64,000 bases of DNA from Siphonodentalium dalli (taxonomy: Eukaryota > Mollusca > Scaphopoda > Gadilida > Siphonodentaliidae): assembly GCA_032622095.1 (NCBI GenBank), contig CP136068.1:3325314-3389313 (forward strand), given 5' to 3'. Of the stretch, positions 11,039-20,935 are shown in pieces. The position numbers and the translations under genes are program-made. The notes below the pieces were generated by a model that did no database searches, had not been told where the DNA came from, and worked only from the letters and a program-made list of their open reading frames with translations. Position 1 is the stretch's first letter. Each line of letters opens with the position of its first letter.

Positions 11039-11292
11039 TAACCCTTCCATGACTGGAGCTTTCTGAAATTTTTTGAAAACCCTGTGTTAATGCATTGTTT
11101 TATATATACGAGTCTCCTATAGGGCGCCATCCATATATAAAATAATGCATTGGTCTAACAATATTTACCTCAACCTTATAAGACAGTGCATCTTATGTAT
11201 GCGAGGCTCCTTATGGGAGACTCACACATATGAGGGAATGCACTGGCACAGGGTCTTTAAGGCTGCACCATGGCAGCTCCCACCATGAAAGG
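11039..11292. mobile_element. TTAACCCTT double-hairpin MITE
   Basis: Starts TTAACCCTTCCATGACTGGA and ends CTCCCACCATGAAAGGGTT. Internally two inverted pairs, based on GAGTCTCC/GGCTCC and TATATA-containing arms, can fold into hairpins. It directly abuts the first 107-bp satellite array, whose units carry the same terminal sequence (CATCATGAAAGGGTT). Confidence 0.65.
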
Positions 11293-12815
11293 GTTTATAA
11301 CACTCCTGTATGGAGCCTCACATGGAGCCAAGCAGACGTCAGTCATCAGTACATTGTTCACTCTGTCTGGGGCTCCATAAAGCTTCCATCATGAAAGGGT
11401 TTTATAACACTCCTGTATGGCGCCTCACATGGTCCCAAGCAGACGACAGTCATCAGTGCATTGTTCTCTCTGTCTGGGGCTCCATAAAGCTTCCATCATG
11501 AAAGGGTTTTATAACACTCCTGTATGGCGCCTCACATGGACCCAAGCAGACGACAGTCATCAGTGCATTGTTCTCTCTGTCTGGGGCTCCATAAAGCTTC
11601 CATCATGAAAGGGTTTTATAACACTCCTGTATGGCGCCTCACATGGACCCAAGCAGACGAGTCATCAGTGCATTGTTCTCTCTGTCTGGGGCTCAATAAA
11701 TGGTTATATAACACTCCCGTATGGAGCCTCACATGGACCCAGGCAGACGACAGTCATCAGTACATTGTCCACTCTGTCTGAGGCTCAATAAAGCTTCCAT
11801 CATGAAAGGGTTTTATAACACTCCTGTATGGCGCCTCACATGGTCCCAAGCAGACGACAGTCATCAGTGCATTGTTCTTTCTGTCTGGGGCTCAATAAAT
11901 GGTTTTATAACACTCCCATATGAACCCTCACACGGACCCAAGCAGACGACAGTCATCAGTACATTGTTCACTCTGTCTGAGGCTCCATAAAGCTTCCATC
12001 ATGAAAGGGTTTTATAACACTCCTGTATGGCGCCTCACATGGTCCCAAGCAGACGACAGTTATCAGTGCATTGTTCTCTCTGTCTGGGGCTCCATAAAAG
12101 GTTATATAACACTCCTGTATGGCGCCTCACGTGGACCCAAGCAGACGACGGTCATCAGTGCATTAATTGTTCTCTCTGTCTGGGGCTCAATAAATGGTTA
12201 TATAACACTCCTGTATGGAACCCCACGTGGATCCAAGCAGACGACAATCATCAGTGCATTGTTCTATATGTCTGAGGAATCCATAAAGGTTATATAACAC
12301 TCCTGTATGGAACCCCACATGGACCCAAGCAGACGACAGTCATAATCAGTGCATTGTTCTATATGTCTGGGGATCCATAAAGGTTATTTAACACTCCTGT
12401 ATGGCGCCTCACATGGACCGAAGCAGACGACAGTCATCAGTGCATTGTTTTCTCTGTCTGAGGCTCCATAAATGGTTATATAACACTCCCGTATGGAGCC
12501 TCACACGGACCCAAGCAGACGACAGTCATCAGTGCATTGTTCTCTCTGTCTGGGGCTCCATAAAGCTCCCGCCATGAAAGGGTTATATAAGACTCCCGTA
12601 TTGAGCCTCACACGGACCGAAGCAGACGACAGTCATCAGTGCATTGTTTTCTCTGTCTGGGGCTCAATAAATGATTATATGACACTCCTGTATGGAGCCT
12701 CACACGGACACAAGCAGACGACAGTCATCAGTGCATTGTTTTCTCTGTCTGGGGCTCCATAAAGCAGCTGTCATGCAAGGGTTATGTAAAACTCCCGTAT
12801 GGAGCCTCACATGGC
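11291..12815 (+). repeat. 107-bp satellite array, first block
   Basis: About fourteen units with periods of 107 bp and about 92 bp. Each contains CCCAAGCAGACGACAGTCATC, with a TATGGAGCC... left edge and GGGGCTCCATA right edge that form an inverted repeat. Several units also carry CTTCCATCATGAAAGGGTT. Units differ by small indels. Overlapping open frames of 60-125 codons arise because the unit length is not a multiple of three; they are not genes. Confidence 0.9.
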
Positions 12816-12839
12816 ATATATGTAATTAGCCTCATATAC

Positions 12840-13030
12840 CACAAAGGAGCGTGGCGGGTTAGTGTGATTGACAGCACAAAAGAGCATCTGATTGGCCTGC
12901 GCAAATGCCTTAAGGAAAGACACAAAGGTGCAGATGCCATCCAGATTATCACAAAGGCGCATGGGCGTGGTTTACTCCCTTTCACGCGCCGAAGTCGTGC
13001 GGAATTGGATTACATGTTGTCACAAACAGG
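12840..13030. other. Unassigned segment beside the satellite
   Basis: Short open frames exist on both strands but nothing is recognisable. It contains GCATGGGCGTGG-like motifs (12958 and 13030), also found at the start of the dispersed repeat that follows. Confidence 0.3.
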
Positions 13031-13183
13031 CATGGGCGTGGTCTTCTAAGACGCGTGTTGGTAATTATGATCACATCGTGCGTGAATCGGATTAGGACCA
13101 GACAAATGGGCAGTGCCTAATTAAACATTTGCGCATGTGCCTAATAACACATTCACGCATTTCGCCCAACATTGCTCTCACAT
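13031..13183. repeat. Dispersed repeat, copy 1, ending at a splice donor
   Basis: This 153-bp segment (GGGCGTGGTCTTCTAAGACG ... GCTCTCACATT) is repeated almost exactly at 17899-18051. Its right edge coincides with the GT donor of the minus-strand exon at 13182-13384, so the donor GTGAGAGC lies inside the repeat. Confidence 0.85.
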
Positions 13184-13384
13184 TTGGAGCTATTGTCTTA
13201 CAGTTCAGAAGATCTTTCAACAATGAACACGTTATAATAACTAAACCGAAATCGCTTTGTTTCGTTGGATCAACAAGATTAGTTTGTCCTTTAACAACTT
13301 GTGTCAATATTTTTGGGACCTTTTCATCGCCGCCGAATTGCAGAATAGCACATGTGGGGCTACCACGAGACAGTTCTCCAAGAG
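13182..13384 (-). CDS. Single exon of an unidentified helical (armadillo-like?) protein
   Basis: The 203-bp minus-strand exon is preceded by TTTTATTTTCAG and followed by GTGAGA. It encodes ALGELSRGSPTCAILQFGGD, then EKVPKILTQVVKGQTNLVDP and TKQSDFGLVIITCSLLKDLL-NCKTIAPN. There are no stops; it begins with two bases of a split codon and ends on a codon boundary. The pattern (ALGELSRGS, VPKIL, LVIITCSLLKDLL) suits an ARM/HEAT helical repeat, but I do not recognise the gene. Neighbouring exons were not found on the minus strand within several kilobases. The compartment and role are unknown. The exon is convergent with HACL1. Confidence 0.6.
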
Positions 13385-13894
13385 CTGAAAATAAAAATAT
13401 AAATAGTTTAATATAAAGAATTTAATATGTAATAAAGTACATTAAAGGCATGGGCGGCGTTCGTTGCAGAAATTTTTTTTTCAGTGGTCTCAATGCACTT
13501 TTCATTTGTGAACAAAATGAACTACAAAGAACTAAAACACATCATGTATGAACATAGGTAAAATAATTTATGAGGAATTGTATCCCGCGTATACATGGCT
13601 TCGCTATTTTTTCACCGCAATTGAATGGGTTGCGCAATATTTAATTACCTGTCATAAATAAAGCGATTTTCTACTCAAATTCATAATAGACTTTGTCGAA
13701 TGGGCGCCAAACACATTAGCATATAAACCAGCATCCGGAAGCCATATTAAGAAAGCTGAATAGAAGCCTCATTTATGCCTGGTGAAAGTTAAGCACCACT
13801 TAACAACTCGCCTAATACTCTCACCTAACGCGTGGATGCCACCGAGACGAATCCAGAGACAAAGAAAACCGCGCGTAGTGTTCACGCCAAGTAA

Positions 13895-14197
13895 GGGGCC
13901 TCAGTGGCTCAATCGGTTAGGGATACAAGCCGTTTCGCCTTCCAGCGCTGGCGATTAGGGTTCAAATCCACATGTTTCCATCGTGGACTTTGTAACTCGA
14001 AATCGTTATCTGGTGGAGTTACTAGTTACTCGTCGATGGCCGGTGGTTTGCCGCACATGGTTGACGAGTTTATCAGCCATTGAAATCACTGTTAGACTAG
14101 TCGCAAGTGTGCGGATTTCCTCCACCACTAAAACTGGCAATGTCGTGATATGGCCTTAGTGGCTAAAGCGACAATAAACCCCAATCAATCAATCAAT
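13895..14197 (+). mobile_element. tRNA-derived SINE with 13-bp target duplication
   Basis: The head carries a tRNA-type A box (TGGCTCAATCGG, near 13905) and B box (GGTTCAAATCC, near 13960), the internal RNA polymerase III promoter. The body runs to CGACAATAAACCCC and the tail is a short (AATC)n run. The element is flanked by perfect direct repeats TCACGCCAAGTAA at 13882-13894 and 14197-14209, the signature of LINE-driven insertion. The first base of the right repeat may belong to the tail. This is not a functional tRNA gene: the head does not keep the full cloverleaf. Confidence 0.85.
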
Positions 14198-14605
14198 CAC
14201 GCCAAGTAACCAATGACTTTCAAGTTCTTGCTATGTGTAAATAAGTTGTGGTTATTGTGTTAAAGTTTGTGATATAGCTCGATTTCGCCATTTAAATAAA
14301 ATTATATATTCATTTGTAAAAACGTTTGTCTTGTTATTGTTATAATGTCAATAGTCATGTGCAATTTCCATGTGTTGGTTTATGAGACATGTTGATTGTC
14401 ATGCGCAATTTCCACTCTGAGCATGTGTTGGTTTATGAGACATATGCGGGTGTGTGGATATCCGCAGCCTCAATAGAACTGTCAGCGCCTGCGGGTTTGT
14501 CAATACAAGGATCACGTTGCCGCAGAGCCACACAATGCTCCTTTGTCGGCTTAACTACGGCAAACCCGCCGTGCGCCTTTGTGTAAATCCCGCTAAATTA
14601 CATAC

Positions 14606-16378
14606 CTCCACATGGACCCAAACAGATGACAATCATCAGTGCATTGTTCTCTCTGTCTGGGGCTCAATAAAAGTTTATATAACACTTCCGTATGGAGCCT
14701 CACATGGACCCAAGCAGACGACAGTCATCAGTGCATTGTTCTCTCTGTCTGTGGCTCAATAAACGTTTATATAACACCCCCGTATGGAGCCTCACATGGA
14801 CCCAAGCAGACGACAGTCATCAGTGCATTGTTATCTCTGTCTGGGGCTCCATAAAGGGTTATATAACACTCCTGTATGGAGCCTCACACGGACCCAAGCA
14901 GATGACAGTCATCAGTGCATTGTTATCTCTGTCTGGGGCTCCATAAAGGGTTATATAACACTCATGTATGGAGCCTCACACGGACCCAAGCAGACGACAG
15001 TCATCAGTGCATTGTTCTCTCTGTCTGGGGCTCCATAAAGCAGATGTCGAGAACAGTTTATATAACACTCCCATATGGAGCCTCACATGGACCCAAGCAG
15101 ACGACAGTCATCAGTGCATTGTTCTCTCTGTCTGGGGCTCCATAAAGGGTTATATAACACTCCCATATGGAGCCTCACATGGACCCAAGCAGACGACAGT
15201 CATCAGTACATTGTTCTCTCTGTTTGGGGCTCAATAAAGCAGATGTCGTGAACAGTTTATATAACACTCCCATATGGAGCCTCACATGGACCCAAGCAGA
15301 CGACAGTCATCAGTGCATTGTTCTCTCTGTTTGGGGCTCAATAAAGCAGATGTTGTGAACAGTTTATATAACACTCCCATATGGAGCCTCACACGGACCC
15401 AAGCAGACGAGTCATCAGTGCATTGTTCTCTCTGTCTGGGGCTCCATAAAGCAGATGTCGAGAACAGTTTATATAACATTCCCGTATGGAGCCTCACATG
15501 GACCCAAGCAGACGACAGTCATCAGTACATTGTTTTCTCTGTTTGGGGCTCAATAAAGCAGATGTCGTGAACAGTTTATATAACATTCCCGTATGGAGCC
15601 TCACATGGACCCAAGCAGACGACAGTCATCAGTGCATTGTTCTCTCTGTCTGGGGCTCCATAAAGCAGATGTCGAGAACAGTTTATATAACACTCCCATA
15701 TGGAGCCTCACATGGACCCAAGCAGACGACAGTCATCAGTGCATTGTTCTCTCTGTCTGGGGCTCCATAAAGCAGATGTCGAGAACAGTTTATATAACAC
15801 TCCCATATGGAGCCTCACATGGACCCAAGCAGACGACAGTCATCAGTGCATTGTTTTCTCTGTCTGGGGCTCCATAAAGCAGATGTCGAGAACAGTTTAT
15901 ATAACACTCCCATATGGAGCCTCACATGGACCCAAGCAGACGACAGTCATCAGTGCATTGTTCTCTCTGTTTGGGGCTCAATAAAGCAGATGTTGTGAAC
16001 AGTTTATATAACACTCCCATATGGAGCCTCACATGGACCCAAGCAGACGACAGTCATCAGTGCATTGTTTTCTCTGTTTGGGGCTCAATAAAGCAGATGT
16101 CGTGAACAGTTTATATAACACTCCCATATGGAGCCTCACATGGACCCAAGCAGACGACAGTCATCAGTGCATTGTTTTCTCTGTTTGGGGCTCAATAAAG
16201 CAGATGTCGTGAACAGTTTATATAACACTCCCATATGGAGCCTCACATGGACCCAAGCAGACGAGTCATCAGTGCATTGTTTTCTCTGTCTGGGGCTCCA
16301 TAAAGCAGATGTCGAGAACAGTTTATATAACACTCCCATATGGAGCCTCACATGGACCCAGGCTCCATTAAAGGGTTA
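14606..16378 (+). repeat. 92/107-bp satellite array, second block
   Basis: About seventeen units of the same family as 11291-12815. In the left part the period is 92 bp. In the right part it is 107 bp, by insertion of a 15-bp segment with GCAGATGTCGAGAAC. From 15486 to 16128, unit starts lie exactly every 107 bases, and these units are very alike, indicating recent homogenisation. Two sub-versions of the linker (GTCGAGAAC and GTCGTGAAC) are mixed. Predicted peptides are artefacts. Confidence 0.92.
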
Positions 16379-16384
16379 GTAGTA

Positions 16385-17050
16385 AATGCCGTCTGCTGAA
16401 TCTTCCTGTTTGCGAGGCACTGGCTTAGGGTCTTTAATGCTGCACAATTGACTGCGGAACTAAACCAAGAGAGAGGAGGGTATTCTAAGTGATTATAGCA
16501 CTTGTCCTCCAATCCCTTTTGTCATATTCATTATGAACAAATAAAATATGTTTAATCTAAAATAAACCAACGCCTTTAATGTCGGCGACCAAATTCAGAA
16601 TGATTGTAAGAAGGCCAATATCGAATATTGTTTATATCGTGAACAGCGACTCAAGCGTAAAAGTCGTGCTGAGTTGTCGGTGATCATAAATTACAGGGAA
16701 CATGCATGGTGACCGTCCATCGTCCACATTCGAACACCCAGATCACATTATATAAAATACTGCCATATTATATACCATTTGAAAGAGGAAGCTCCAAAAT
16801 ACATCGTATTATCAGGTTTCTGAAGCCATTCCAACCCCACCCATACACCACGTCCCTACCGACAGTCAATGACTGTGGGGTCGCTCACCAGACTACAAAG
16901 ACTGATAAGACTGGGACTCTGGAGACTACAACAGTCAGAACTTTTCATAATTACTTTAAAAGAAATAGCTCTAAACAGGATATGTGGCTAGAGAGATTTC
17001 ACATATGTAGATTGGTGAAAATCCACCTTGAAATTACCAACTGTGTACTA
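16385..17050. other. Gene-free stretch
   Basis: A 128-codon open frame on the plus strand from 16706 has no recognisable domain, and part of its DNA (16740-16800) is a dispersed repeat. I see no reason to call a gene. Confidence 0.35.
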
Positions 17051-17329
17051 CTGATCACCCCCTCCTCCTCCAGCTCAACAAGTCCCCTTTGACCGGTATA
17101 CAGACTCCCAAGTCTTAGGTTGGAATTTCACAACTGACACCTCAAACTTTCTCAATTGTTGGAAATTTCCAATCTCACAAGCGCCTTTTTCCAAAACCAT
17201 TTAGACATGTTTGAAGCCCAATTATCCATGGATCCAAAACACAATACATGTAAGTCAGATTAATCAATCAGGTGGTTCCAAGGTAGATGTTTTAATGAAT
17301 TTGGCATTTCAATGATTTTATTAGACACA

Positions 17330-18200
17330 AAAGTGTTAACTCCCCATAGCCCCACCATTTCTTGACAAATTGACCTCATTTTAATAAATCTGAATCTCAG
17401 TCACTTAAGGATCCTCCTGATTGCTCCATACTATATGTATGCTAAATAGTCCAACCTCTCTTGAGAAGACATTTTAAGAATTACTATAGAGACATATAGT
17501 TATGTCCCTGGTCCCACCCTATTTAACCTGGTGACCTCATCTGAATAAATTTAAATCCCAGACACCAAAGAACCCTTCATACATATGATAAATATCAGTA
17601 AAATAGACCTGATGGTCCTTGTGAAGGAAGCATATTAAGAGGGAAACTGTTCTTCGTTTGGCCCCTATTTGACCAAGTGACCCCATTTAAAAAAAATCTG
17701 AATTGCAGTCAAGGAAGAACATTCCATGCTAAATAAGCCAACCAATTCTTGCAAACATATTTTAAGAATTAATATGTAGTGAAATAGTCTCTGGCTCTGC
17801 CCTTATTTGACTTTGTGATCCCATTTTCACAAAGGTAATTTCATACCAAATATAAGCAAAATAGGCCGTTTGATTATTGCATAGTAATAGAAGACACATG
17901 GGCGTGGTCTTCTAAGACGCGTGTTGGTAATTATGATCACATCGTGCGTGAATCGGATTAGGACCAGACAAATGGGCAGTGCCTAATTAAACATTTGCGC
18001 ATGTGCCTAATAACACATTCACGCATTTCGCCCAACATTGCTCTCACATTGCGCGTATATGTGTCATAGAAGACACATCATGAATTACTATGTAGAGAAA
18101 GAGTAATGTAGCTGGCCTTGCACCTACTTGACCTGGTGACCCTGATAGAACAAATCTGAACCACAATCACCAAAGGAGCAAGCCTGCAAATAGTGCACCT
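17330..18200. repeat. Diverged ~180-bp repeat series
   Basis: Several diverged copies of a unit containing GACCTGGTGACCTCAT-like and AAATCTGAATC-like motifs, near 17370, 17520, 17660, 17800 and 18120. The same family resumes at 19030-19340. No coding role is seen. Confidence 0.6.
17899..18051. mobile_element. Dispersed repeat, copy 2, with flanking direct repeats
   Basis: Near-identical to 13031-13183. Here the wider segment is bracketed by the direct repeat ATAGAAGACACAT (about 17886-17898 and 18068-18080), as expected of a target duplication. The inserted unit therefore extends to about 18067 on the right. The class of the element is not determined. Confidence 0.65.
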
Positions 18201-18288
18201 ATTCCTACATTGTATGTGCCTGGCCTCAAGCAACACAATGTATTATACAATCAAGCCTTGATATAGTGTGATAGTGTGTCTGTCATTT

Positions 18289-18382
18289 GCGGAATGAGGT
18301 CCTCCAGAGGGTGACTTTAGTGACGCTATCCTGCACAGTGGGCTAGCATCACTAAATTCACCCTCTGGGGACCTCATTCTGC
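18289..18382. mobile_element. ~95-bp foldback element (GAGGTCCCC family)
   Basis: GCGGAATGAGGTCCTCCAGA and GGGGACCTCATTCTGC are the outer parts of an inverted repeat. The arms include GGGTGA(C/A)TTTAGTGA and TCACTAAATTCACCC, separated by a short loop. A right-arm copy occurs at 18541-18590. Full copies lie at 22974-23058 and 45455-45545, and a decayed one near 45770-45825. Confidence 0.75.
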
Positions 18383-19019
18383 TAAGGCCCTCAACTGCTA
18401 TGGCAGACCTAGGATAAGATTGAAGTTCCCCAGTTGAAGTTGATGTTCACCCATTGGACACCTCAATTATGAATTTTATATTCTGCAAATTAGGGGATAT
18501 AGAAACTTCATAGAAGGGAAATGTAACTAACAACTGTGTGGGATAGCATCACTAAATTCACCCTCTGGGGACCTCATTCTGCAAATGACAGACCTCCTAT
18601 TTGCCATGTTGAACAATACATGATAGATTGTACCTCTTATTAATGATTCTCTGACCTGCAAATGTCAGACACACTAAATTCAGGCAGTTTGTTTAAATTG
18701 CTAGCAGTATGTTTATACAAGCTGTCAGTGACATTGCATTCCTTGATTAATGACCTGTGTTTCTCTCTGTCTATCCACAAAGAGATATCTGCAACTTTAA
18801 TAGAACAGGTATTAATGTTGGAAGCTGGAAATGATATCCATTGGAAGGGATGTTGGTTGGGTGTAGGCCACTGCAGGGTGGGGGTGCATCTGGGCCATGT
18901 GGGAGGGGGATGGGTAATGGAATATTTCTGTAATTTCAGAAGAGTAAAGATTAAAGTTTCATAAATCTGCAGATGTTATAATGGTGTCACTTTTTCAAAT
19001 TTTATAACATGCTTTTTTT

Positions 19020-19410
19020 TTTTTAGTTATGTCACTGGCTCTGCCCACATTCGACCCAGTGACCTCATTTGAACAAATCTGAATAACAGTCCCCCAAAGA
19101 CCCTTTGTACCAAATATGAACCCATTCGGACCAATGAAATTTGAGAAGAAGTTGTTGTAAGAATTACAGAGTTATGGCCCTGGCTTCGCAACTATTTGAC
19201 CCAGTGACCTCATTTGAACAAATCGGAATGAGAGTCACCTAGGGAACATCCACACCAAATATGAACCCATTTGGTCTTACGGTTCCAGAGGAGAAGATGT
19301 TCAAAGAATTGTTGACGGACGGATGGACGGACGGATGGACGGACGGACGACGGACGAGGAGTGATGACTATAGCTCCACCGGAGACTTCGTCTCAGGTGA
19401 GCTAAAAACT
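19020..19410 (+). repeat. ~180-bp repeat units ending in a GGACGGAC tract
   Basis: Two units of the GACCCAGTGACCTCATTTGA family lead into a (GGACGGAT)n-like tract at 19315-19350. The sequence then continues CTCCACCGGAGACTTCGTCT and CAGGTGAGC. This looks like the 3' part of a transposable element. Confidence 0.55.
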
Positions 19411-20070
19411 TTGGCCAAATTAAATCCTCTTTTTCTGACCTCACAATTAATGAATATTTTTGTTTTATTTAACATGTTACATTCTATATAATTATATAAA
19501 ATACCTTCAAATACCCTGTCTAGATTTCTTTAATCTCACCATTGTTACTTGACAATATACCACTACCCACCATCTACCATTCAGCCTTATAACAGACAAA
19601 TGATTCATTAGTGTTAATCCTCATTAATGTTTTATTACATTGTTTGGTAGCTCGCTGCCATGAGTGCCTTTTGTTATCCATTAAGCTGTATCACCTATCA
19701 ATTAGCAGATGATCATACTATAAATTTGATTGTTGTGTCGCCCCCCCTTTACAAAAACAATTTGGGATTTTGAATTAGATTTCCAATTTTATAAAAAAAA
19801 AATTGAAAAAAATGGCCATTGGCCAATTTGGCCTATAACAGTGTGAACCCCACCTACCGATAGTCCTATCCTATATTCTAACAGCCATTAATAAATTGTC
19901 TACTTTCAGGAGTTCACATGGTTGACAGCTGACTCCAAGTTGTGATATTTTTGTCCTGGAAAAAGAGTTTTTGTCATGCAAGAAAAAGCCGAAGGTTGAT
20001 GGTATATAGTATCTGTGTGTATGGTATACCATATCTCATTATGTTTTGTGGATAAAAATGCAATAAATAC
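19411..20070. other. Gene-free A/T-rich stretch
   Basis: No exon or definable repeat was recognised. Confidence 0.4.
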
Positions 20071-20074
20071 TTTA

Positions 20075-20540
20075 ACCCTTTGACAATGGGAGCAGCATTA
20101 AAGATCCTGTGCCAGTGCATTCTATTATGTACAATGCATCTCAGCGTCCAAAGGGAGCCTCACATATATAAGATAATACACTGACTTTCAAGGTCGAGGT
20201 AAATATTGTATGGGAGACTCGAATATATAAGAGAATGAAAGTGTAATAAATACTTTAACCCTTTGACAATGGGAGCTGCGCTGGAGCAGTATTAAAGATC
20301 CTGTGCCAGTGCATTCTATTATGTACAATGCATATCTCAGTCGTCCAAAGGGAGCCTCTCATATATAAGAGAATGCACTGACTATCAAGGTCGAGGTAAA
20401 TATTGTTAGTCCAATCTATTCTATTATGTGTGCAAAGCTCAGTATTGGAGACTCGAATATATAAGAGAATGCATTGTCACAGGGTTCTTGCAATATTTCA
20501 GGAAGCTCCAGCCATTGAAAGGTTAATAAGGGAGGTAACT
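20075..20540. mobile_element. Two tandem copies of the TTAACCCTTT hairpin MITE
   Basis: Copies start at about 20075 and 20254 with TTTAACCCTTTGACAATGGGA. Each holds inverted GGGAGCCTC-ACATATATAAG type arms. The second ends ...CTCCAGCCATTGAAAGGTTAA. Internal deletions distinguish the first. Confidence 0.6.
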
Positions 20541-20575
20541 CCAATCATGGAAAGGTTAATATTACACCAAATTTA

Positions 20576-20700
20576 TTTAACCCTTTCTATACTGAATGGA
20601 TTCTCCCATTCAATTGTAAAAGTTACATTGGAATAGTCTATTATTCATTTGGAGGTGTGTTCAAGTAATAAAAGCAGACAACAGACATAAACACATTTAA
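20576..20700 (+). mobile_element. Left-end fragment of a TTAACCCTTTCT element
   Basis: TTAACCCTTTCTATACTGAAT and the following 110 bases are similar to 41229-41345, the left half of a more complete copy. No right terminus was recognised here. Confidence 0.5.
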
Positions 20701-20774
20701 TACAAGAGCAGGATGATTTATATTCATTGGTGGGAAAGATAATAAGTTTAAAAAAACCTAAATGCCGAGCATAG

Positions 20775-20935
20775 CTCTACCGACCTCAAACGCCATAGCT
20801 GTACCGACCTCAAACGCCTTCCATCTGAACCGACCTCAAACGCCTTCCAAATCTTTAATATGTTTTAGTGACTTTGTATAATTTTCCATCTGAACCGACC
20901 TCAAACGCCTTCCAAATCTTTAATATGTTTTAGTG
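20775..20935 (+). repeat. Short repeats of ACCGACCTCAAACGCC
   Basis: The motif ACCGACCTCAAACGCC(TTCC) occurs four times in about 130 bases, the last two as part of a ~70-bp duplicated block that includes TTTAATATGTTTTAGTG. Confidence 0.75.

Noticed and set aside
11310-12985. Series of overlapping 60-125-codon open frames (MEPHTDPSRRQSSVHCSL-type)
   Set aside because: They restart every 92 or 107 bases in step with the satellite unit and occur in several frames. They are artefacts of a stop-poor tandem repeat.
10295-13000. Terminal HACL1 exon with the peroxisomal targeting tail
   Set aside because: A ~10-residue exon is too short to find with confidence by eye and none was convincing.
13895-13975. 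Functional tRNA gene
   Set aside because: A and B boxes are present, but the sequence does not keep a full acceptor stem. It is the head of a SINE with an AATC tail and target duplications.
14389-16379. Similar overlapping open frames in the second satellite block, both strands
   Set aside because: Same cause: the unit is not a multiple of three and frames overlap without start or splice logic.
16706-17092. 128-codon plus-strand open frame as a gene
   Set aside because: No recognisable domain, no splice context, and part of it is a dispersed repeat also found at 10.7 and 42.8 kb.
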